Below are positions 34,499 to 43,915 of a stretch of 64,000 bases of DNA, in pieces. Position numbers and translations under genes: made by a program. Positions within the stretch are counted from its first letter, which is position 1; each line of letters begins with the position of its first letter. Origin of the DNA: Klebsiella huaxiensis (GTDB lineage: Bacteria; Pseudomonadota; Gammaproteobacteria; Enterobacterales; Enterobacteriaceae); NCBI RefSeq assembly GCF_003261575.2, contig NZ_CP036175.1, forward strand, positions 1,116,001-1,180,000. Reading direction: 5' to 3'. A model generated the notes under the pieces. That model was not told where the DNA came from. It ran no database searches and saw only the letters and a list, made by a program, of their open reading frames with translations.

Positions 34499-35057
34499 GC
34501 TTTTTCTGCGCGGCGAGAAAGTGCCGATGACCAAAGAAGCGGTTCGCGCGCTGGCGCTGGCCAAACTTGAACTGCACCGGGCAAGCCACCTGATTGATAT
34601 CGGTGCCGGTACCGGCAGCGTGTCGATTGAGGCGGCGTTGCAATACCCCTCGCTACAGGTGACGGCAGTCGAACGCAATCCCGCAGCCCTGCAGCTGCTT
34701 GATGAAAATCGCCAGCACTTCGCCTGCGGCAACATTGAGATCCTGCCAGGCGTTGCGCCGATGGTGATTACCGAACGGGCCGATGCCATTTTTATGGGCG
34801 GCAGCGGCGGCCATCTTGGGGAACTGATTGACTGGTCCTGGCAGCAGCTCTATCCCGGCGGTCGTCTGGTGATGACCTTTATTCTGCAAGAGAACCTGAA
34901 CTCCGCCCTCGACTACCTGCAACAACGGGGGATCAAACAGGTCGATTGCCTCCAGCTTAACGTTTCGTCGCTGACCACGCTTGGCAGCGGCCACTATTTC
35001 AAACCGAATAATCCCGTTTTTGTTATCGCCTGTCAGAAGGAAGAAAACCATGGCTGA
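34488..35057 (+). CDS. cbiT: cobalt-precorrin-6B C15-methyltransferase (decarboxylating) CbiT
   Basis: A 189-residue Rossmann-type SAM methyltransferase that methylates C15 and removes the acetate carboxyl at C12. The SAM loop is LIDIGAGTGSVSIEAA near residues 35-50, followed by VTAVERNPAALQLL. The catalytic-site region is FMGGSGG. The start ATG lies inside the end of cbiE, giving an 11-nt overlap. Confidence 0.95.
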   Translation: MKDELFLRGEKVPMTKEAVRALALAKLELHRASHLIDIGAGTGSVSIEAALQYPSLQVTAVERNPAALQLLDENRQHFACGNIEILPGVAPMVITERADAIFMGGSGGHLGELIDWSWQQLYPGGRLVMTFILQENLNSALDYLQQRGIKQVDCLQLNVSSLTTLGSGHYFKPNNPVFVIACQKEENHG

Positions 35058-35823
35058 GACATTTGACCCCCGTAGTGTGTGGTTCGTTGGCGCAGGGCCG
35101 GGCGACCGTGAGCTGATTACCCTCAAGGGTTACCGCTTGTTGCAGCAGGCCCAGGTGGTGATCTACGCCGGTTCGCTGATAAACACCGAATTACTGGAGT
35201 ATTGCCCGGCAGGAGCTGAGTGCCACGACAGCGCCGAACTCCATCTGGAGCAAATTCTCGACCTGATGGAAGCGGGCGTAAAAGCCGGGAAAACGGTGGT
35301 GCGTTTACAGACCGGAGACGTCTCGCTGTACGGTTCGGTGCGCGAGCAGGGTGAAGAGCTGACTAAACGCGGTATCGACTGGCAGGTTGTACCAGGAGTC
35401 AGCGCGTTTTTGGGCGCGGCGGCGGAGCTGGGCGTCGAGTACACCGTGCCGGAAGTCTCTCAGAGCCTGATTATTACCCGTCTTGAAGGGCGCACGCCGG
35501 TACCGGAGCGCGAGCAGCTTGAATCCTTTGCCAGCCACCAGACCTCGATGGCGATTTATCTCTCGGTGCAGCGCATTCATAGGGTGGCGGAGCGCCTGAT
35601 TGAAGGCGGCTACCCGGCCACCACGCCGGTGGCGGTTATCTATAAAGCGACCTGGCCGGAAAGCCAGACCGTGCGCGGCACGTTGGCCGAGATTGGCGAC
35701 AAGGTCCGCGATGCGGGGATCCGTAAAACGGCGCTCATTCTGGTCGGGAATTTCCTTGGGGATGAGTATCACTACTCAAAACTCTACGCGGCGGACTTTA
35801 GCCATGAATACCGTAAAGCCTGA
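35050..35823 (+). CDS. cbiF: cobalt-precorrin-4 C11-methyltransferase CbiF
   Basis: A 257-residue tetrapyrrole methylase that methylates C11. The N-terminal loop VGAGPGDRELITLKG, the motif RLQTGDVSLYGS and VPGVSAFLGAAAELG are typical. The start at 35050 overlaps cbiT by 8 nt. The upstream in-frame extension is discarded because it lies wholly within cbiT. Confidence 0.95.
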   Translation: MAETFDPRSVWFVGAGPGDRELITLKGYRLLQQAQVVIYAGSLINTELLEYCPAGAECHDSAELHLEQILDLMEAGVKAGKTVVRLQTGDVSLYGSVREQGEELTKRGIDWQVVPGVSAFLGAAAELGVEYTVPEVSQSLIITRLEGRTPVPEREQLESFASHQTSMAIYLSVQRIHRVAERLIEGGYPATTPVAVIYKATWPESQTVRGTLAEIGDKVRDAGIRKTALILVGNFLGDEYHYSKLYAADFSHEYRKA

Positions 35824-36859
35824 ATCTATAGCTCTTTTCTGCCTGACCCCCGGTGGCGTAACGCTGGCTAAACGGCTGGCAGCAATGCTGCCGTTAACCT
35901 GCTTTACCAGTGAGAAGCTGCTGGAAGAGGGGTTTCTGCCCTTTGAAAACGGCTTCGCCAACGCCGCGCGCGAGGCCTTCAGCAGCTACTCGGCGCTGAT
36001 TTTCATCGGCGCGACCGGCATTGCAGTGCGCGTGCTGGCCCCACTGGTTAATGACAAGTTCAGCGACCCGGCGGTGGTGGTGATCGATGAACGCGGGCAG
36101 CACGTCATCAGCCTGCTCTCTGGTCACGCGGGCGGGGCTAATGCCCTGAGCCGCTATCTGGCAGGAATGCTGGGTGCGGACCCGGTGATCACCACCGCCA
36201 CCGACGTTAACGATATGGCGGCCCTGGACACGCTGGCATTCCAGCTTAATGCGCGAATGACCGACTTCCGCGCGGCGGTGAAAATCATCAACCAGATGTT
36301 GGTTAGCCATCAGCGCGTCGGCCTGTGGTGGGATGAGGAGCTGAATGAAGACGTCAGCCATTGCGACCGGCGCGGGTTTATTACCGTCTCTGACCTGAGT
36401 CAGCTTCCCGAACTGGATGCGCTTATCTGTATCACCTTGCGCAACGAATTGCCGGAGATCGCCATACCGCACTGGAAGCTGGTGCCGCAGCGCGTCGTTG
36501 CGGGCATCGGCTGCCGCCGCGATACGCCGTTTCCGCTGTTAGCGGCGCTGCTGGCGCGCCAGCTTGAAGCGCAGCGGCTCGATCCTCTGGCGCTGAAAGC
36601 CATCGGCAGCGTTACGCTGAAAAAACACGAGCAGGGGCTGATCCAGCTGGCCTCCTGCTGCCGCGTGCCGTTTGAAACCTTTACCGCTGACGCGCTGCGT
36701 GAGCATGAGCATCACTTTCCTGCCTCATCGTTTGTCAGAAAAACCGTTGGCGTGGGGAGCGTATCGGGTCCGGCGGCCTGGCTGCTGAGCCATGGGCAAC
36801 TTTTAGGCGAAACCCTGCGCGAGCAGGGCGTCACAATTACTTTGGGAGTTTCACACTGA
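35804..36859 (+). CDS. cbiG: cobalt-precorrin-5A hydrolase CbiG
   Basis: A 351-residue enzyme that opens the delta-lactone of cobalt-precorrin-5A and releases acetaldehyde, the ring-contraction outcome of the anaerobic route. The N-terminal domain has FIGATGIAVRVLAP and LLSGHAGGANALSRYLA; the C-terminal domain has AGIGCRRDTPFPLL. The start at 35804 gives the Salmonella length and overlaps cbiF by 20 nt. The longer in-frame reading into cbiF is discarded. Confidence 0.95.
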   Translation: MNTVKPESIALFCLTPGGVTLAKRLAAMLPLTCFTSEKLLEEGFLPFENGFANAAREAFSSYSALIFIGATGIAVRVLAPLVNDKFSDPAVVVIDERGQHVISLLSGHAGGANALSRYLAGMLGADPVITTATDVNDMAALDTLAFQLNARMTDFRAAVKIINQMLVSHQRVGLWWDEELNEDVSHCDRRGFITVSDLSQLPELDALICITLRNELPEIAIPHWKLVPQRVVAGIGCRRDTPFPLLAALLARQLEAQRLDPLALKAIGSVTLKKHEQGLIQLASCCRVPFETFTADALREHEHHFPASSFVRKTVGVGSVSGPAAWLLSHGQLLGETLREQGVTITLGVSH

Positions 36860-37584
36860 TGTTAAGCGTAATCGGAATTGGCCCTGGCTCACAATCAATG
36901 ATGACCATGGAAGCGATAGAGGCGTTACAGGCGGCGGAAATCGTCGTGGGTTATAAAACCTACACCCACCTGGTGAAAGCCTTTACCGGCGATAAGCAGG
37001 TGATCAAAACCGGGATGTGCAAAGAGATTGAACGCTGCCAGGCGGCGATTGAACTGGCGCAGGCCGGGCATAACGTGGCGCTGATTAGCAGCGGCGACGC
37101 CGGTATTTACGGCATGGCGGGACTGGTGCTGGAGCTGGTGAGCAAGCAGAAGCTGGATGTGGAAGTTCGCCTTATTCCAGGAATGACCGCCAGTATCGCC
37201 GCCGCATCGCTGCTGGGGGCACCGCTAATGCACGACTTCTGTCATATCAGCCTCAGCGATCTGCTGACGCCGTGGCCGGTGATTGAAAAACGCATCGTTG
37301 CCGCAGGCGAAGCCGACTTCGTTATCTGTTTTTACAATCCGCGCAGCCGTGGCCGCGAAGGGCATCTGGCGCGCGCCTTTGAACTGCTGTCGGCCAGTAA
37401 AAGCGCACAAACGCCGGTGGGCGTAGTGAAATCCGCCGGGCGCAAAAAGCAGGAAAAATGGCTGACCACCCTGGGAGAGATGGATTTTGAGCCGGTCGAT
37501 ATGACCAGTCTGGTGATCGTTGGCAACAAAGCGACCTATATACAGGATGGCTTGATGATCACGCCGCGAGGCTACGTGCTGTGA
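36859..37584 (+). CDS. cbiH: cobalt-factor III/precorrin-3 C17-methyltransferase CbiH
   Basis: A 241-residue tetrapyrrole methylase that methylates C17 and triggers ring contraction. Visible motifs are VIGIGPGSQSMMT at the N terminus, LISSGDAGIYGMAGLVLE, IPGMTASIAAASLLGAPLMHDF and CFYNPRSRGREGHL. It shares one base with cbiG and four with cbiJ. Confidence 0.95.
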   Translation: MLSVIGIGPGSQSMMTMEAIEALQAAEIVVGYKTYTHLVKAFTGDKQVIKTGMCKEIERCQAAIELAQAGHNVALISSGDAGIYGMAGLVLELVSKQKLDVEVRLIPGMTASIAAASLLGAPLMHDFCHISLSDLLTPWPVIEKRIVAAGEADFVICFYNPRSRGREGHLARAFELLSASKSAQTPVGVVKSAGRKKQEKWLTTLGEMDFEPVDMTSLVIVGNKATYIQDGLMITPRGYVL

Positions 37585-38366
37585 GCTACGGCGAGGTGCT
37601 GGTCATGGGCGGAACCAGCGACGCGCGGGCGCTGTGCCAACAGCTGGACGCGGCGCAGGTCAAATACACCCTGTCGGTGGCAACGCCGACCGGCCAGCAG
37701 CTGGCGGGCGATATTCAGGGTCAGGTTCGCTGCGGACGACTTGAGCTGGAGGAGATGGTCGCCTGGCTAAAGGCCAACCGTACCCGCTGGGTCATTGACG
37801 CTTCGCATCCCTACGCCGAAGTGGTGAGCCGCAACATCATCCGCGCCTGTGAAACCGCTGGCGTGTTGCTGAGCCGCTATCAGCGCCCGGAACAGCTTAG
37901 CGACCTGACGCATCCACAGCTTTATACCGTGCAGAGCATCGAAGAAGCCTGCGATGTGGCGCGGGGCTTTGGTCAGCGCGTGCTGCTCACCACGGGAAGC
38001 AAAGATCTGGCGCGCTGGCGGGCAGGATTAGGTGAAAAAACGCTGCTGGCTCGCGTGCTACCGGTAGCCGATGTGATTGCCCAGTGCGCCGAACTTGGCT
38101 TTGGCGTCGGCGAGATCTTCGCGCTATGCGGGCCGTTCAGCGCCGAGTTTAACGCCGCTTTTTACCGCCAGTGCCGCGCCGATGTGGTGATCACCAAGGC
38201 CTCCGGCGCGGAAGGCGGTTATCAGGAAAAAGTACAACCCTGTCTCGATGCCGGTATCCCCTGCATCGTGATTACGCGCCCGGCACCGCTGGTGACGGGT
38301 GAAGAGTTACTGGAAAGTCAGGCTGCCTTTGCCCAACGCTTAGCGCGCTGGCTGGCCGCTGCTTAA
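37581..38366 (+). CDS. cbiJ: cobalt-precorrin-6A reductase CbiJ
   Basis: A 261-residue NAD(P)H-dependent reductase acting on cobalt-precorrin-6A. The N terminus has VMGGTSDARALCQQL (nucleotide-binding). The conserved WVIDASHPYAEVVSRNI and TKASGAEGGYQEKV follow. The start is GTG, in a GTGA overlap with the cbiH stop. Confidence 0.94.
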   Translation: MSYGEVLVMGGTSDARALCQQLDAAQVKYTLSVATPTGQQLAGDIQGQVRCGRLELEEMVAWLKANRTRWVIDASHPYAEVVSRNIIRACETAGVLLSRYQRPEQLSDLTHPQLYTVQSIEEACDVARGFGQRVLLTTGSKDLARWRAGLGEKTLLARVLPVADVIAQCAELGFGVGEIFALCGPFSAEFNAAFYRQCRADVVITKASGAEGGYQEKVQPCLDAGIPCIVITRPAPLVTGEELLESQAAFAQRLARWLAAA

Positions 38367-38376
38367 GGAGTCAGAA

Positions 38377-39171
38377 ATGAAAAAAGCGCTTCTGGTGATC
38401 AGTTTTGGCACCAGCTATCCCGACACCTGTGAAAAGAACATTGTCGCCTGCGAGCGTGAGCTGGCGGCCAGCTGTCCTGACCGCGATACGTTTCGCGCCT
38501 TTACCTCCGGGATGATTATTCGCAAGCTCAAGCAGCGTGACGGTATCGAGATTGATACGCCATTGCAGGCTTTGCAGAAGCTCGCCGAACAGGGCTATCA
38601 GGATGTGGCGATTCAGTCGCTGCACATCATTAACGGCGATGAATACGAAAAGATCGTTCGCGAAGTGCAAAGCATGCGCCCGCTGTTCGCCCGCTTGACG
38701 TTGGGCTCGCCGCTGCTGAGCAGCCATGACGATTATGTTCAACTGATGCAGGCGCTGCGCCAGCAAATGCCGCCGCTTGCTGAGAAAGAAACGGTGGTCT
38801 TTATGGGGCACGGTGCCAGTCATCACGCTTTCGCCGCCTACGCCTGTCTGGACCATATGATGACCGCCCAGCGCTTTCCGGCGCGAGTGGGCGCGGTCGA
38901 GAGCTATCCGGAAGTCGACATTCTTATCGACAGCCTGCGCCAACAGGGGGTGACGGGTGTTCACCTGATGCCGTTGATGCTGGTGGCGGGCGATCATGCC
39001 ATCAACGACATGGCCTCCGATGAAGAGGACTCCTGGAAAACGCTGTTCAATGCCGCCGGTATTCCGGCGACGCCGTGGCTTAGCGGGCTGGGAGAAAATC
39101 CGGCGGTGCGTGCAATGTTTGTCGCCCACCTGCAGCAGGCGCTGAATCTGGCAATGGAGGAAGCAGCATGA
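38377..39171 (+). CDS. cbiK: sirohydrochlorin cobaltochelatase CbiK
   Basis: A 264-residue chelatase that inserts Co2+ into sirohydrochlorin, the entry step of the anaerobic pathway. The catalytic histidines are at residue 145 (MGHGASHH) and 207 (VAGDHAIND), the same numbers as in the Salmonella enzyme. No signal peptide is present, so it is the cytoplasmic type. It overlaps cbiL by 4 nt. Confidence 0.96.
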   Translation: MKKALLVISFGTSYPDTCEKNIVACERELAASCPDRDTFRAFTSGMIIRKLKQRDGIEIDTPLQALQKLAEQGYQDVAIQSLHIINGDEYEKIVREVQSMRPLFARLTLGSPLLSSHDDYVQLMQALRQQMPPLAEKETVVFMGHGASHHAFAAYACLDHMMTAQRFPARVGAVESYPEVDILIDSLRQQGVTGVHLMPLMLVAGDHAINDMASDEEDSWKTLFNAAGIPATPWLSGLGENPAVRAMFVAHLQQALNLAMEEAA

Positions 39172-39881
39172 GCGGCAAACTGTATGCCCTGAGCACCGGG
39201 CCGGGCGCGTCCGATCTGATTACCGTTCGCGCGGCGCGCATTCTTGGCAAACTGGATATTCTCTACGCCCCCGCCGGACGTAAAGGCGGCGACAGCCTGG
39301 CGCTCTCCATCGTGCGCGAATATATCGGCGAACAGACCGAAGTGCGCTGTTGCCATTTCCCGATGAGCGCCGACAGTGCGGAAAAAGAGGCGGTGTGGGA
39401 TGAAGTTGCCGCCGCGCTGGTGCATGAAGTGGAAGCAGGTAAGCAGGTTGGGTTTATTACCCTCGGCGATGCCATGCTGTTCAGCACCTGGGTGTTCTTA
39501 CTCCAGCGTATCGGTTGCCCGGAGTGGCTGGAGATTGTTCCTGGCGTCACCTCTTTCGCCGCTATCGCCGCGCGTTCAAAAACGCCGCTGGCCATGGAGC
39601 AGCAGTCGCTGGCGGTGATCTCCTGTACCGCGCCGGAAGAAGAAATTGAACAGGCGCTACGCCAGCATGAAAGCCTGGTGCTGATGAAGGTCTACGGCCG
39701 CTTTGCGCGTATCAAAGCCCTGCTGGCCAAAAACGGCCTGCTCGATGCCGCCTTGATGATGTCTGAGGCCACGCTGCCGGGCGAGCAGTGCTGGCATCAC
39801 CTGGATGAAGTCAGCGACGACCAGCCGCTACCTTATTTCTCGACCATTCTGGTCAATAAACAGTGGGAGTATGCAGAATGA
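39168..39881 (+). CDS. cbiL: cobalt-factor II C20-methyltransferase CbiL
   Basis: A 237-residue tetrapyrrole methylase that methylates C20 of cobalt-factor II. Motifs: LSTGPGASDLITVRAARIL, FITLGDAMLFSTWVF, VPGVTSFAAIAARS. It follows CbiK in the pathway and on the DNA, and overlaps cbiM by 4 nt. Confidence 0.95.
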   Translation: MSGKLYALSTGPGASDLITVRAARILGKLDILYAPAGRKGGDSLALSIVREYIGEQTEVRCCHFPMSADSAEKEAVWDEVAAALVHEVEAGKQVGFITLGDAMLFSTWVFLLQRIGCPEWLEIVPGVTSFAAIAARSKTPLAMEQQSLAVISCTAPEEEIEQALRQHESLVLMKVYGRFARIKALLAKNGLLDAALMMSEATLPGEQCWHHLDEVSDDQPLPYFSTILVNKQWEYAE

Positions 39882-40624
39882 AACTTGAACAACAGCTAAA
39901 ACAGCTGTCTTTCAGTGGCTTAGCTGCGGCGCTATTACTGATGATAGTGCCCGAGCAGGCCTTCGCTATGCACATCATGGAGGGCTTTTTACCGCCGATG
40001 TGGGCCCTGGCGTGGTGGGTGCTGTTTTTACCTTGCCTGTGGTATGGGCTGGTGCGCCTGCGCCGTATCGTGCAGGAAGACAACAATCAGAAGGTACTGC
40101 TGGCGCTGTGCGGGGCGTTTATTTTTGTTCTTTCGGCACTGAAAATTCCTTCAGTCACTGGTAGTTGTTCGCACCCGACTGGCGTCGGCCTGGCGGTGAT
40201 CCTCTTCGGACCGGGCGTGGTGGCGATCCTTGGCGCTATCGTGCTGCTTTTCCAGGCGTTGCTGCTGGCGCACGGTGGGCTGACAACGCTTGGCGCGAAC
40301 GGCATGTCGATGGCAGTGATTGGGCCGGTGGTCGGTTATATGGTGTGGAAAATGGCCTGTCGCGCGGGGATTCGCCGCGACGTCGGGGTCTTTCTCTGCG
40401 CGATGCTGGCGGATCTGGTGACCTACTTTGTCACCTCCGTGCAGCTTGGCGTGGCCTTCCCGGATCCGACGGCGGGCGCAACCGGCTCGATCGTCAAATT
40501 TATGGGGATCTTCTGCTTGACGCAGATCCCGATCGCCATCGCTGAGGGGTTACTAACCGTCATGATCTACGACCAGTTGACCAAACGCCAGCTGATCACC
40601 GCGCAGACCGCACAGGGGCATTAA
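39878..40624 (+). CDS. cbiM: cobalt ECF transporter S component CbiM
   Basis: A 248-residue membrane protein that captures Co2+. A signal peptide of ~30 residues ends at QAFA, after which the mature N terminus MHIMEGFLPP provides the metal-binding histidine characteristic of the family. Also visible: GVGLAVILFGPGVVAILG and GGLTTLGANGMSMAVIGP. I chose the ATG overlapping the cbiL stop and rejected a GTG five codons upstream. With CbiN, CbiQ and CbiO it forms the energy-coupling-factor cobalt importer. Confidence 0.95.
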   Translation: MKLEQQLKQLSFSGLAAALLLMIVPEQAFAMHIMEGFLPPMWALAWWVLFLPCLWYGLVRLRRIVQEDNNQKVLLALCGAFIFVLSALKIPSVTGSCSHPTGVGLAVILFGPGVVAILGAIVLLFQALLLAHGGLTTLGANGMSMAVIGPVVGYMVWKMACRAGIRRDVGVFLCAMLADLVTYFVTSVQLGVAFPDPTAGATGSIVKFMGIFCLTQIPIAIAEGLLTVMIYDQLTKRQLITAQTAQGH

Positions 40625-40625
40625 C

Positions 40626-40907
40626 ATGAAAAAGACGCTGATATTGTTAGCCATGGTGGTGGCGCTGGTGATCCTGCCATTCTTTATCGATCACGGTGGT
40701 GAATTTGGCGGTTCGGATGGTGAAGCGGAGAGCCAGATTCAGGTGGTCGCACCGCACTATGAGCCATGGTTCCAGCCGCTGTACGAGCCGGCGAGCGGGG
40801 AGATTGAAAGTCTGCTGTTCACGTTACAGGGCTCCCTTGGCGCGGCGGTGATTTTCTATATTCTGGGCTACAGCAAAGGCAGACAACGCCGTGATGACCG
40901 GGTTTGA
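40626..40907 (+). CDS. cbiN: cobalt transporter accessory subunit CbiN
   Basis: A 93-residue protein with two membrane helices (residues ~3-20 and ~70-88) and a periplasmic loop between them. In ECF cobalt systems it helps load metal into CbiM. Conserved stretches are DHGGEFGGSDG and FQPLYEPASGEIESLLF. It starts one base after cbiM and overlaps cbiQ by 14 nt. Confidence 0.94.
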   Translation: MKKTLILLAMVVALVILPFFIDHGGEFGGSDGEAESQIQVVAPHYEPWFQPLYEPASGEIESLLFTLQGSLGAAVIFYILGYSKGRQRRDDRV

Positions 40908-41571
40908 CCGACTCAGCTATCAGAGCCGCTGGTTTCACGTCGCGCCAGAGCGCAAGTTTCTGTTCTGGCTGCTGCTGATGGTGCTGGCTTTTACCCTGCC
41001 CCCGCTGGGGCAGGGGATTGAAATGGTGCTGATTGCCGCCTTGACCTGTTGGCTGCTGCGGGTTTCGCCGTGGCGCTGGTGCCGCTGGATGGCGCTGCCG
41101 TTCGGCTTCCTGCTGATTGGTGTGCTGACCATTTTGTTTAGCTTCAGCCGCGATCCGCACGCTCTGCTGGTGAGCGTTCCGTTGGGAAGCTTTTGGCTGG
41201 GCATCACGTCTGCGGGGCTGAACACCGCTAATGAGACCTTCTGGCGCAGCCTGGCGGCGCTGGCATCCACCTTTTGGCTGGTGCTGAATCTGCCGTTCCC
41301 GCAGCTGATTTTGCTGCTTAAGCGCGGTCGGGTACCACGACTGTTGACCGAACAAATCCTGCTGACCTGGCGCTTTATTTTTATTCTGTTGGACGAAGCG
41401 CTGGCGATTCATCGTGCGCAAACTTTGCGATTTGGCTACCGTAGCGTGCCGAAAGGCTACCGTTCGCTGGCGATGCTGGTGGGGTTGCTGTTTACCCGTG
41501 TGATGATCCGCTACCAACAAATGAGCACCACGCTGGATATCAAACTGTACCAGGGTGATTTTCACCTCTAA
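40894..41571 (+). CDS. cbiQ: cobalt ECF transporter transmembrane (T) component CbiQ
   Basis: A 225-residue membrane protein that couples CbiM to the ATPase CbiO. Several helices are visible, and the coupling-helix motifs RRxQTLRFGY-like (HRAQTLRFGYRS) and the C-terminal ALYQGDFHL-like end are typical of the family. The ATG at 40894 follows a GTG one codon upstream; the former gives the usual length. Confidence 0.94.
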   Translation: MTGFDRLSYQSRWFHVAPERKFLFWLLLMVLAFTLPPLGQGIEMVLIAALTCWLLRVSPWRWCRWMALPFGFLLIGVLTILFSFSRDPHALLVSVPLGSFWLGITSAGLNTANETFWRSLAALASTFWLVLNLPFPQLILLLKRGRVPRLLTEQILLTWRFIFILLDEALAIHRAQTLRFGYRSVPKGYRSLAMLVGLLFTRVMIRYQQMSTTLDIKLYQGDFHL

Positions 41572-41579
41572 GGATAAGT

Positions 41580-42395
41580 ATGCTTGCCACGACCGATCTC
41601 TGGTTTCGCTATCAGGATGAGCCGGTGCTGAAGGGGCTGACGCTGGATTTTTCTCACCACTCCGTGACCGGGCTGGTAGGGGCAAACGGCTGCGGAAAAT
41701 CCACGCTTTTTATGAACCTGAGCGGCCTGCTGCGCCCGCAAAAAGGGGCGGTGTTGTGGCAAGGGAAGCCGCTGGATTATGGCAAGCGCGGCCTGCTGGC
41801 GCTGCGTCAACAGGTGGCGACCGTATTTCAGGATCCGGATCAGCAGATCTTTTATACCGATATCGACAGCGATATCGCCTTCAGCCTGCGCAACCTGGGC
41901 GTCGCGGAAGATGAAATCGCCCGCCGGGTGGACGATGCGCTGACCCTGGTTGATGCGCAGCCTTTTCGCCAGCAGCCGATTCAGTGCCTGAGCCACGGGC
42001 AGAAAAAACGCGTGGCGATTGCCGGAGCGCTGGTGCTGCAGGCACGCTATTTGCTGCTTGATGAGCCCACGGCGGGCCTCGATCCTTCCGGGCGCGCGCA
42101 GATGATTGACATCATCAAGCGCATTGTCGATCAAGGCAACCACGTGGTGATCTCCAGCCACGATATCGATCTGATATATGAAGTCAGCGATGCGGTTTAC
42201 GTTTTGCGCCGCGGCGAAGTGCTGGCACACGGCGAACCCGGTGAGGTGTTTGCCCGCAGCGAGCTGATGACACAAGCCGGGCTCACCCAACCGTGGCTGG
42301 TGAAGCTGCATGCGCAGCTGGGACTGCCGCTGTGCAAAACCGAAGGCGAGTTTTTTGAGCGGATGCGAAATCATGCAATGAAGGAGGCGTCATGA
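41580..42395 (+). CDS. cbiO: cobalt ECF transporter ATPase CbiO
   Basis: A 271-residue ABC-type ATPase. Walker A GANGCGKST at residues ~34-42, Q-loop VFQDPDQQ, signature LSHGQKKRVAIAG, Walker B LLLDEPTAGLD, and the switch histidine in VISSHDID. It powers cobalt import with CbiMNQ. It ends in a 4-nt overlap with cbiP. Confidence 0.96.
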   Translation: MLATTDLWFRYQDEPVLKGLTLDFSHHSVTGLVGANGCGKSTLFMNLSGLLRPQKGAVLWQGKPLDYGKRGLLALRQQVATVFQDPDQQIFYTDIDSDIAFSLRNLGVAEDEIARRVDDALTLVDAQPFRQQPIQCLSHGQKKRVAIAGALVLQARYLLLDEPTAGLDPSGRAQMIDIIKRIVDQGNHVVISSHDIDLIYEVSDAVYVLRRGEVLAHGEPGEVFARSELMTQAGLTQPWLVKLHAQLGLPLCKTEGEFFERMRNHAMKEAS

Positions 42396-43915
42396 CGCTG
42401 GCAATTATGTTACAGGGCACCGCTTCCGACGTCGGTAAAAGCGTGCTGGTGGCGGGTCTGTGCCGTATTTTTTATCAGGACGGGCAGCGTACCGCGCCGT
42501 TTAAATCGCAGAATATGGCGCTCAATTCTGGTATCACGCCGGATGGCAAAGAGATGGGGCGCGCGCAGATTTTCCAGGCTGAAGCTGCGGGCATTGCCCC
42601 GGATGTGCGTATGAACCCGGTGCTGCTTAAACCGACCAGCGACCGCAAAGCGCAGGTGGTGCTGATGGGCAAGGTGGCAACCGATATGGATGCGGTGAGC
42701 TATCACGAATACAAGCCGCGTCTGCGCGAGCAGATCCTTTCGGTCTATAACAGTCTGGCCGCCGAACATGATGTGCTGGTGCTGGAAGGGGCGGGCAGCC
42801 CGGCGGAGATCAACCTGCGCGACCGCGACATCGTCAATATGGGCATGGCCGAAATGGCGCAGTGCCCGGTGATCCTCGTGGCGGATATCGACCGCGGCGG
42901 CGTCTTCGCCTCCATTTACGGCACCCTCGCGCTGCTGCACGACCATGAACGTGCGCGGGTCAAAGGGGTGATCATTAACAAATTTCGCGGCGACGTGACG
43001 CTGCTTTACTCGGGTATCGAGCAGATAGAAGCGCTGACCAACGTCCCGGTGCTCGGCGTGATGCCGTGGCTGGATGTTGATCTCGAAGACGAGGACGGTG
43101 TAGCGCTGCAAAAGGGTAAATACCTGCGTACCGACAGGCGCGATATTGAGATTGCCGTGGTTCAGGTGCCGCATATTTCCAACTTTACCGACTTCAACGC
43201 GCTGGCGGCGCAGCCGGACGTTCGCGTGCGCTATGTTCGCCAGCCGCAGGAGCTGGCGGGGGTTGATATGGTGATCCTGCCGGGCAGCAAAAATACGCTC
43301 GGCGATCTGCTCTGGCTGCGCGAAAGCGGGATGGCGCACGCGGTGCTGCAGGCCCAGCGTCAGGGCGTGCCGGTGCTGGGGATCTGCGGTGGCTATCAGA
43401 TGCTCGGCGAAACCATTATTGATGAGGTGGAATCGGGGCTTGGCACGCAGCCGGGGCTGGGTTTGCTCAATACCGTAACTTATTTCGCACAGCATAAAAC
43501 CACGACTCAGGTCACGGCGACGATGGCTCCGGCGCTACCGGAGTGGCTGGCGGCAACGGCAGGACTTGCCGTACGTGGCTATGAAATTCATATGGGCGAG
43601 ACCGAGCTGCACGACGGCTGCCGCTCGCTGATGCAATTACATAAAAACGGGCTGAGCGTGGCGGACGGCGCGGTGAGCGACGATGGCCTGGCGTTTGGCA
43701 CCTATCTTCACGGCCTGTTTGATAGCGATGAATTCACCCGCGCGCTGGTTAACGGCCTGCGTCAGCGTAAAGGACTGGCGGCGCTGGATAGCGATTTCGA
43801 GTATGCGCAGTACAAATCCCAGCAGTTCGATCTGCTGGCCGACGCGATGCGTCAGCATATCGATATCGGAAAAATCTACGCCATCATGCGTCAACATCAG
43901 GAGCCCGTATGCTGA
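42392..43915 (+). CDS. cbiP: adenosylcobyrate (cobyric acid) synthase CbiP
   Basis: A 507-residue glutamine amidotransferase that amidates the b, d, e and g side chains. The P-loop LQGTASDVGKSVLVAGL is at the N terminus. The class I amidotransferase domain is C-terminal, with GVPVLGICGGYQMLG (catalytic Cys) and RGYEIHMGET. It overlaps cobU by 7 nt. It is a paralogue of CbiA. Confidence 0.96.
   Translation: MTLAIMLQGTASDVGKSVLVAGLCRIFYQDGQRTAPFKSQNMALNSGITPDGKEMGRAQIFQAEAAGIAPDVRMNPVLLKPTSDRKAQVVLMGKVATDMDAVSYHEYKPRLREQILSVYNSLAAEHDVLVLEGAGSPAEINLRDRDIVNMGMAEMAQCPVILVADIDRGGVFASIYGTLALLHDHERARVKGVIINKFRGDVTLLYSGIEQIEALTNVPVLGVMPWLDVDLEDEDGVALQKGKYLRTDRRDIEIAVVQVPHISNFTDFNALAAQPDVRVRYVRQPQELAGVDMVILPGSKNTLGDLLWLRESGMAHAVLQAQRQGVPVLGICGGYQMLGETIIDEVESGLGTQPGLGLLNTVTYFAQHKTTTQVTATMAPALPEWLAATAGLAVRGYEIHMGETELHDGCRSLMQLHKNGLSVADGAVSDDGLAFGTYLHGLFDSDEFTRALVNGLRQRKGLAALDSDFEYAQYKSQQFDLLADAMRQHIDIGKIYAIMRQHQEPVC

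Noticed and set aside
41568..43495. Large minus-strand ORFs (268 and 361 codons) opposite cbiO and cbiP
   Set aside because: Length is due to high GC and codon bias of the opposite strand; the plus-strand genes have full motifs and operon overlaps.
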